DNA from: Microbulbifer pacificus
Lineage (GTDB): Bacteria > Pseudomonadota > Gammaproteobacteria > Pseudomonadales > Cellvibrionaceae
Assembly: GCF_002959965.1 (NCBI RefSeq)
Contig: NZ_PREV01000026.1
Location: 1,464,501-1,528,500 of the forward strand
DNA: 64,000 nt
Direction: 5' to 3'
The notes under the pieces are model-generated. The model ran no database searches. It had not been told where the DNA came from and was given only the letters and a program-made list of their open reading frames with translations. Shown one piece after another: positions 58,715 through 64,000 of this stretch. The position numbers were made by a program, and so were the translations under genes. Every line of letters starts with the position of its first letter. Position 1 is the first letter of the stretch.

Positions 58715-58827
58715 AGCTCACCTCCCGGTCAGGCTCCGATCACCCGGCCGTCGCGCAAACAAACCACACGACAGCCGGATATAAGATTAAGCCTAGACCA
58801 GATTTGTCCCACCAGCCCGTCCCCGAC

Positions 58828-59664
58828 TCAGGACAGCAGGAGTGATTTCCAGTCGTAGGACGGGTCACCGATCACGTAAAAGAATGGATTCAACAGCTCC
58901 TCTTTGCGGTTGTAGCGCAGCAGCGCAAACTGCTCGTCCACCACAATGCCACCGGCGGCCTCCACCACGGCCTGGGCGGCCGCGGTGTCCCATTCGCAGG
59001 TGAGGGCTAGACGCGGGTACAGATCTGCGGCGCCTTCTGCCACCAGACACAGCTTCAACGAACTTCCCATGTTCTTGAGTCCGGTCTCGCCGAGGCTGCT
59101 CTCGATACGCGCGAGCAACGCATCCACCGCACCGGCACCGTGGCTGCGACTCGCCACCACTTCGATCGGCAGCCGGCGGTCAAGGCGGGGCTGCACGGCC
59201 CGTACAGCAATGGTCCTTTCCCCCTCCGCATCCTGCTTGATTGCGCCGAGAGACCGGGCGCCGGCATAGGTAATGCCGAGCACCGGCACATGTACCACCC
59301 CCAGTATCGGCTCGCCGTGCTCGATCAACGCCACGTTCACGGTGAACTCGCCGTTGCGTCGGATGAATTCCTTGGTGCCATCCAGAGGATCGATAATCCA
59401 GTAACGGTCCCACTGGCTGCGGATATCATACGGGGGCAGCTGGCCTTCTTCAGACAATACCGGCACACCGTCGAGCAATTGCTCCAGCGCGGGCAGTAGA
59501 ATCCTGTGCGCCGCCAGATCCGCGGCAGTGACCGGAGAATCATCGGATTTGGTATCCACCTCCAGCTCCCCACTGGCGTTGTATACCTCGAGAATTGCTT
59601 CTCCAGCCTCGGCCGAGATGGCGATGACTTTGTCCAGCAGTTCCCTGCTCACTACGTTTTCCAT
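58828..59664 (-). CDS. cysQ: 3'(2'),5'-bisphosphate nucleotidase CysQ
   Basis: A 278-residue inositol-monophosphatase-fold enzyme that hydrolyses PAP (adenosine 3',5'-bisphosphate) made during sulfate assimilation. Metal sites D-S-P-V-T-A-A-D, L-S-E-E-G, W-I-I-D-P-L-D-G-T-K-E-F-I and the closing C-E-W-D-T-A-A-A-Q-A-V are all present. The ATG at 59664 has GGGGGA upstream; the longer frame is not needed. The neighbour upstream is a cysteine synthase, which fits sulfur metabolism. A TATAAT-like -10 box is near 59706-59711 on the minus strand. Confidence 0.95.
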   Translation of the reverse strand: MENVVSRELLDKVIAISAEAGEAILEVYNASGELEVDTKSDDSPVTAADLAAHRILLPALEQLLDGVPVLSEEGQLPPYDIRSQWDRYWIIDPLDGTKEFIRRNGEFTVNVALIEHGEPILGVVHVPVLGITYAGARSLGAIKQDAEGERTIAVRAVQPRLDRRLPIEVVASRSHGAGAVDALLARIESSLGETGLKNMGSSLKLCLVAEGAADLYPRLALTCEWDTAAAQAVVEAAGGIVVDEQFALLRYNRKEELLNPFFYVIGDPSYDWKSLLLS

Positions 59665-59717
59665 GATTCCCCCGGATTCTGAATTCTGTAAAACCAAAGC
59701 GGGGGATTATACGCAGA

Positions 59718-59745
59718 GCGCAGCGGGATGGGGCATCCCGCTGCG
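59718..59745. terminator. strong hairpin between cysteine synthase and cysQ
   Basis: GCGCAGCGGGAT (59718-59729) pairs perfectly with ATCCCGCTGCGC (59734-59745) around GGGG. It lies just after the cysteine synthase stop on the minus strand. No T tract follows, so termination may be partial. Confidence 0.6.
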
Positions 59746-59764
59746 CGCTTTGAAGGAGGGAGGA

Positions 59765-60682
59765 TCAGGCGGAAAACAGGTCTTCGATGGAGAGATAACG
59801 TTCGCCAGTATCATAACTGAACAGCAGCACCCGACTGCCGGGCGCCAGCTCCTGCTCCTTCTGTTTCAGCGCGGCAAGGGAGGCACCGGAGGAGATTCCC
59901 ACAAAGATACCCTCCTGCAGTGCGCACTGACGCGCCATCTCAAAACTGTCCTCTTCGCTGACGGGAATGGTGCCATCCAGAATGCCCTTGTTCAGAACCT
60001 CCGGCACAAAGCCCGCACCGATCCCCTGCAAACGGTGCATGCCCTTCTCCTTGCCCGCAATTACCTGGGACTTCTCCGGTTCCACCGCAAACACTTTCAG
60101 ATCTTTCATGGTTTCTTTGAGCACTTCGCCGCAGCCGGTGATATGCCCGCCAGTACCGACGCCGGTGATGAGGTAATCCAGGCCCTCGGGAAAGTCCGCC
60201 AGAATCTCTCTGGCCGTAGTGGTGCGGTGCGCCGTCACATTGGCCGGATTGTTGAACTGCTGCGGCATCCAGCCGTTGGCATTCTGCGACAGGATTTCCT
60301 CCGCCTTGGCGATGGCGCCGGGCATACCGTTTTCCTTGGGCGTGAGCACCAGCTCCGCGCCCATCGCCTTCATCAGCTTGCGCCGCTCCACAGACATGGA
60401 CTCCGGCATGGTCAGGATCAGCTTGTAGCCCTTCACTGCCGCCACCATCGCGAGACCAATGCCGGTGTTGCCAGACGTGGGCTCGACGATCACGCCACCG
60501 GGCTTGAGCGCGCCGGACTTCTCCGCATCCTCGATCATGCCGAGCGCGATGCGGTCCTTGATACTGCTGCCCGGATTGAAGCGCTCCACCTTCATCCACA
60601 CCTCAATATCGCCCCGGAACAGGCGATTGATACGCACATGCGGGGTGTTGCCGATGGTTCCGAGGATATTGTTGGCTTTCAT
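59765..60682 (-). CDS. cysK: cysteine synthase (O-acetylserine sulfhydrylase)
   Basis: A 305-residue PLP enzyme that makes cysteine from O-acetylserine and sulfide. The PLP lysine lies in N-P-G-S-S-I-K-D-R (37-45), the phosphate-binding loops T-S-G-N-T-G-I-G and G-T-G-G-H-I-T-G are intact, and I-S-S-G-A-S is near the C-terminus. It fits the CysK group; a CysM assignment is less likely. The ATG at 60682 begins [14 protein letters not shown], the usual start; the frame is open upstream but not coding. CysQ follows on the same strand after about 100 bases. Confidence 0.93.
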   Translation of the reverse strand: MKANNILGTIGNTPHVRINRLFRGDIEVWMKVERFNPGSSIKDRIALGMIEDAEKSGALKPGGVIVEPTSGNTGIGLAMVAAVKGYKLILTMPESMSVERRKLMKAMGAELVLTPKENGMPGAIAKAEEILSQNANGWMPQQFNNPANVTAHRTTTAREILADFPEGLDYLITGVGTGGHITGCGEVLKETMKDLKVFAVEPEKSQVIAGKEKGMHRLQGIGAGFVPEVLNKGILDGTIPVSEEDSFEMARQCALQEGIFVGISSGASLAALKQKEQELAPGSRVLLFSYDTGERYLSIEDLFSA

Positions 60683-60836
60683 CTGGTCGCTCCCTGAAAA
60701 GACGAGAAAAAGAATGGAGACCGGCTGGGCGGACAGGCGATTTGCGCCACCACCGGCTTTCGCGAATACTCGCGCAAGAATACTCTTCCCACTACAAAGA
60801 TAAAAACCGGCAGCAAGATAAAAACCAGGAGATACC

Positions 60837-61535
60837 ATGAACGATGCAGCGATGATCACAGCCCCCCACGCCCAACCCGCCCCTGCCGCGCTGCCCAACG
60901 CGGCGGCGCTGCTGTTTCTGCTGGCAGCCACCCTGTATATGCTGCTGGATGCCTCCGGCACTAAGGCCCTGTGGATGGCAGCGCTCAAGGTCGTGCCCAT
61001 CGGCCTGCTGTTCTGGCTGGCGGCGAACCGGCTGAGCGGCGCGACCCGTACGCTGGCGCTGCTCGCCCTCGGTTTCTCCGCCATCGGCGATGTACTGCTG
61101 GCGGTTCCCTTCGCCAACCACTTCATCTTCGGTCTGGGCGCCTTCCTGCTGGCGCAGCTGACCTACACGGCAACCTTTGTCCGCCGTGGCAAACTCAGCC
61201 TTTGCCTGGCAGGGCGAGCCTTCGCGGTGCTGGTGGCGGTGATCCTACTGGGCAGACAGGTGCTGCCCGCCGCCGGCGAGCTGGCGCTGCCCGTGGGGCT
61301 CTACATACTCGCGATCAGTGCCATGGCGCTGAGTGCCGCCGCCCACCGCAGCGGTTCCTCGCTGCTGTTTGCCGGCGCGCTGACTTTTATGGCTTCTGAT
61401 GCCCTGATCGCCATCAACCGCTTTGTCGACCCTGTGCCGCTCGCCGGTACCTGGATCATGCTGACCTATTACGCGGCGCAGGCACTGTTGGTGGTTGGGC
61501 TGATCCGCGCGGATTTGGCGCCGCCGCGGGCATAG
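60837..61535 (+). CDS. YhhN/TMEM86-type membrane protein
   Basis: A 232-residue inner-membrane protein with about seven to eight helices. The pattern F-S-A-I-G-D-V-L-L near 80, [15 protein letters not shown] near 97 and the closing [10 protein letters not shown] is that of the YhhN family. The eukaryotic member TMEM86B is a lysoplasmalogenase; the bacterial role is less clear. The gene points away from cysK with a 154-base divergent gap. Its last codons are followed by the HAD phosphatase gene, 75 bases on. Confidence 0.85.
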   Translation: MNDAAMITAPHAQPAPAALPNAAALLFLLAATLYMLLDASGTKALWMAALKVVPIGLLFWLAANRLSGATRTLALLALGFSAIGDVLLAVPFANHFIFGLGAFLLAQLTYTATFVRRGKLSLCLAGRAFAVLVAVILLGRQVLPAAGELALPVGLYILAISAMALSAAAHRSGSSLLFAGALTFMASDALIAINRFVDPVPLAGTWIMLTYYAAQALLVVGLIRADLAPPRA

Positions 61536-61610
61536 TGGATAATGGTCGGCGTTTTTTTGTACAGCCCCGATTCGGGCGGAATTTGACTATAGCGGTTTGA
61601 TGAGGTGGTC

Positions 61611-62267
61611 ATGCTGGATTGGAGCCGGATCGATACGGTGCTGCTGGATATGGACGGCACCCTGCTGGATCTGCACTACGACAATCATTTCTGGATGGAG
61701 CACCTGCCGCTGCGGTATGCGGAGGCGAATGGTATTTCGGTGCCAGAGGCACGCGATATGGTGATTCGGCTGACCGATGAGTTGCGTGGCACCCTGGACT
61801 GGTACTGCCTGAGTTACTGGTCCGATGCGCTGAAGATGGATATTCCGGCGATGTACCGCGAAATTGAAGACCGTATTGCGCTGCGCCCGCACACGGACAA
61901 TTTCCTGCGCAGCCTGCGGCAGATGAACAAGCGCGCGCTGCTGGTGACCAATGCACACCCGGATGGCCTGGCACACAAACTGGAGATTACCGGGATTGAC
62001 CAGTGGCTGGATGAGATCATTTCTTCCCACGATCTGGGGCATGCAAAGGAAAGCGTGCTGTTCTGGCACTCACTGCAGGAACGCCAGCCGTTTGATCCGG
62101 AGCGCACGCTGTTTGTAGATGACAATCTGCATGTGCTGGGCGCGGCGCGGGATTACGGCATTGCAAACCTTCTGTGTATTCGCCAGCCGGATAGCAAGCA
62201 CCCAGCTCGAGAGATTTCCGAGTTTCCGGCGATTCACGATTTTGATGAGATTTTGCAAGCCCGCTAG
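61611..62267 (+). CDS. HAD-family hydrolase, YrfG-like nucleotidase
   Basis: A 218-residue HAD phosphatase. The nucleophile motif D-M-D-G-T-L-L-D (15-22 or so), the second L-V-T-N-A-H, the Lys in A-K-E-S and the acidic V-D-D-N (about 165) are all present. The N-terminal M-L-D-W-S-R-I-D-T-V-L-L-D-M-D-G-T and the L-D-W-Y-C-L-S-Y-W-S cap are typical of YrfG, a GMP/IMP nucleotidase in E. coli. The ATG at 61611 is chosen over an upstream GTG. The Hsp15 gene follows, as yrfG-hslR do in E. coli and relatives. Confidence 0.88.
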   Translation: MLDWSRIDTVLLDMDGTLLDLHYDNHFWMEHLPLRYAEANGISVPEARDMVIRLTDELRGTLDWYCLSYWSDALKMDIPAMYREIEDRIALRPHTDNFLRSLRQMNKRALLVTNAHPDGLAHKLEITGIDQWLDEIISSHDLGHAKESVLFWHSLQERQPFDPERTLFVDDNLHVLGAARDYGIANLLCIRQPDSKHPAREISEFPAIHDFDEILQAR

Positions 62268-62389
62268 TTCTCATAGGTGACTCCGGTTTTACCCAAAGTG
62301 GCAGCCGGGCGCCGGGCCTTCGCTTCACGAATTTAGCTCCGTAGTTACGCGTTTTTGCGTGGCAATTTTTTTGGTTTGAAACTTAATTG

Positions 62390-62770
62390 ATGGATAAAGT
62401 TCGTATTGATAAGTGGCTCTGGGCCGCGCGATTTTTCAAAACCCGCAGTCTTGCGAAACAGGCGATTGAGGGCGGAAAAATTCATGCTGATGGTCAGCGC
62501 ATAAAAGCCAGCAAGGAAATTTCTCTCGGAATTACCCTCACCATTCGCCAAGGCTTTGACGAAAAAGTTGTGGAAGTCATTGCACTGTCCGATCAGCGCC
62601 GCGGTGCCGATATTGCACAGACGCTGTATCGGGAAACAGAAGAAAGTATTGCGAAGCGCGAGCAATTTGCAGCCGATCGCAAGGCAAACAACGCAATGAT
62701 CCAGAGCGAACGCCCCAACAAAAAGCAACGCAGACAGATCCACAAATTCATCCGCGAATCACAGGACTAG
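62390..62770 (+). CDS. hslR: ribosome-associated heat shock protein Hsp15
   Basis: A 126-residue basic protein with an S4 RNA-binding domain (about 1-60; V-R-I-D-K-W-L-W-A-A-R-F-F-K-T-R-S-L-A). Hsp15 binds 50S subunits that carry stalled nascent chains, so they can be recycled. The tail is rich in Lys and Arg (K-K-Q-R-R-Q-I-H-K-F). ATG at 62390. It lies after the YrfG-like gene, the conserved arrangement. Confidence 0.93.
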   Translation: MDKVRIDKWLWAARFFKTRSLAKQAIEGGKIHADGQRIKASKEISLGITLTIRQGFDEKVVEVIALSDQRRGADIAQTLYRETEESIAKREQFAADRKANNAMIQSERPNKKQRRQIHKFIRESQD

Positions 62771-62815
62771 ATTGGAGCACGATGCTTACGTAGTGCAGGA
62801 ATTGGATGCGAAGGG

Positions 62816-62952
62816 CGGGTGCCGGGGGTGGGGTTTCAGGATCGTCGGCAACAGGGGCCGAAGGCGCCGCGCTGAAGCGGCCGGGCCATGTTGCCGACGA
62901 AGCGTACAGGGATGTATTCACAGCGGTCCTGAAACCCCTTACCCGGTGCCCG
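62816..62952. repeat. nested palindromic repeat, family A copy 3
   Basis: Outer arms start with CGGGTGCCGGGGGTGGGG at 62816 and end with the inverse at 62952, with a few mismatches. The inner stem is CGTCGGCAACA (62843-62853) with TGTTGCCGACG (62889-62899). Its loop is enlarged to about 35 bases by an insert with its own GGCCG/CGGCC hairpin. The core at 62900-62925 reads AAGCGTACAGGGATGTATTC then ACAGCG. It lies between hslR and the protease gene. Confidence 0.85.
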
Positions 62953-63062
62953 ACCGCCTCTGTGCCCCAAAACAGAGCGCAAACAACCCCAGCGGCCTGA
63001 AAATGCACAGATGAGCCAAAGTGCTAAACTCCCGAAAACCAACGAATAACCAAGAAGCCGCA

Positions 63063-64000
63063 ATGAAACACCTGCTGAAACCCTGCCTGTTAAAACTGGG
63101 CCTGCTGATCCTCTGCTTTACCCAGCTCGCCCACGCCGACAGCCGTGAGCACGAACAACTCAAGCGCTCGATCATCAAGATCTACACCACCGCCGCCGCC
63201 CCCGACTACTTCAACCCCTGGGCCCTGCTCAACGCCCAGCAACTGTCCGGCTCCGGCGCTGTCATCAAAGGCAAGCAGATACTCACCAATGCCCACGTCA
63301 TCGCCAATGGCAGCTTCATCCAGGTGCAGCGCCACGGCGATGCGCAGAAATTCCGCGCGCGGGTCAAATTCGTCTCCCACGACGCCGACCTCGCCCTGCT
63401 CAGCGTTGACGACGAATCCTTCTTCGACGACACCCGTCCCCTCGCCTTTGGCGACCTGCCCGAACTGCAGGAAGAAGTCACCGTCTACGGCTACCCGATC
63501 GGCGGCAAATCCCTGTCCATCACCCGCGGCGTGCTGTCGCGGGTTGAGCACCAGTACTATGCCCACGCCGAAAGCTACCTCATGGCCGGTCAGATCGACG
63601 CCGCCATCAACCCCGGCAACAGCGGCGGCCCGGTGATATCCAACGGCAAGATCGTCGGTGTTGCCATGCAGACCAACAACAGCAACGGCGCCGAGAACCT
63701 CGGGTACTTCGTGCCGCCGAGCGTCATCGAACACGTGCTGGAAGACGCCGAAGACGGCGTGCACCAGGGCTTCCCGGAACTGGGTGCGGTCACCCAGAGC
63801 CTCGAGAGCCCGTCGATGAAGGCCGCCGCCGGCCTCGCGGAAGACCAGGAAGGCGCACTGGTGGTGCGCGTGTTTGAAGATGCGCCGGCCGCACACGTTC
63901 TGCAGGCGGGCGATGTGCTGCTGCAGGTAGACGGCTTTGACATTGCCGCGGACCGTACCATCGAGTGGCGCGAGCACCAGCGCACCAACTATCACTACGC
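63063..64000 (+). CDS. trypsin-like (S1C/DegP-type) serine protease, 5' part
   Basis: The gene is cut by the window edge after 312 codons. A signal peptide (cleavage near A-H-A-D) is followed by the trypsin-like domain with the catalytic triad His78 (T-N-A-H-V-I), Asp109 (H-D-A-D-L-A-L-L) and Ser187 (N-P-G-N-S-G-G-P-V). A PDZ-like domain begins about 255. The domain order is that of DegP/HtrA and Deg-type proteases, but the sequence is not one of the standard DegP, DegQ or DegS. It is periplasmic and probably works in protein quality control. I find no close partner in the visible part. Confidence 0.9.
   Translation, partial: MKHLLKPCLLKLGLLILCFTQLAHADSREHEQLKRSIIKIYTTAAAPDYFNPWALLNAQQLSGSGAVIKGKQILTNAHVIANGSFIQVQRHGDAQKFRARVKFVSHDADLALLSVDDESFFDDTRPLAFGDLPELQEEVTVYGYPIGGKSLSITRGVLSRVEHQYYAHAESYLMAGQIDAAINPGNSGGPVISNGKIVGVAMQTNNSNGAENLGYFVPPSVIEHVLEDAEDGVHQGFPELGAVTQSLESPSMKAAAGLAEDQEGALVVRVFEDAPAAHVLQAGDVLLQVDGFDIAADRTIEWREHQRTNYHY

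Overview
The window is a GC-rich chromosomal segment of a marine-type gammaproteobacterium. Its backbone order, secB-grxC-rhodanese-gpmI-envC-ctpA followed by hisBHAF, asmA, mutY and yggX, is like the arrangement in Pseudomonas and its relatives. The inserted material (several TonB receptors, palindromic repeats, c-type haem lipoproteins) and the general gene style fit the Cellvibrionales, for example a Microbulbifer-like organism. That genus-level placement is inference; nothing in the window proves it. There is no phage, plasmid, insertion sequence or CRISPR array.

Layout. 1-801: two META-domain (HslJ-like) proteins, the first cut by the window edge. 1133-4619 (minus): Smr nuclease-domain protein, an SDR, an acyl-CoA thioesterase, SecB, glutaredoxin 3 and a membrane-anchored rhodanese that lacks its cysteine. 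4987-9648 (plus): GpmI, EnvC, CtpA and a small conserved protein. 9958-14130 (minus): an AraC regulator and the histidine genes hisB-H-A-F, interrupted between hisH and hisA by two large palindromic repeats. 14294-16786: a His-rich small secreted protein and a ZnuD-like zinc receptor. 16944-22487: AsmA, MutY, YggX, tRNA-Phe, a DUF924 protein and a LysE/RhtB exporter. 22579-27138 (minus): a FecA-type receptor, ECF sigma factor and FecR. 27308-28147: RlmJ.

28295-53183 is the most interesting part, a divergent block of about 25 kb. Leftward from a shared 280-bp control region run an HzsA-related two-haem lipoprotein, an SH3/beta-barrel protein, an outer-membrane barrel, a TlpA-like thioredoxin, a DUF4266 lipoprotein and a DUF3570 barrel. 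Rightward run two further CxxCH proteins (one with a LamG domain), a Tat-exported DUF1501-like protein, an ApbE flavin transferase, a coiled-coil secreted protein, three TPR proteins, a small secreted protein, and then ExbB, two dissimilar ExbD subunits and a TonB/AgmX-like transducer. Two tandem PAS-LuxR regulators follow. Read together this looks like one envelope machine: a proton-driven Tol/Ton/Glt-type motor, TPR scaffolds, outer-membrane barrels and a haem/flavin redox module. One ExbD has lost the proton-carrying Asp. I do not know a described system with this full composition.

53522-64000 returns to ordinary genes: DUF2237, a DUF898-M48-DUF2939 set with overlapping ends, a small barrel protein, an orphan HicB-like protein, CysQ, a cysteine synthase, a YhhN-type membrane protein, a YrfG-type HAD phosphatase, Hsp15 and a trypsin-like protease cut by the window edge. 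Across the window one family of nested palindromes recurs (12641, 47956, 62816, with a relative at 48131). The copies keep a central core while their outer arms vary.
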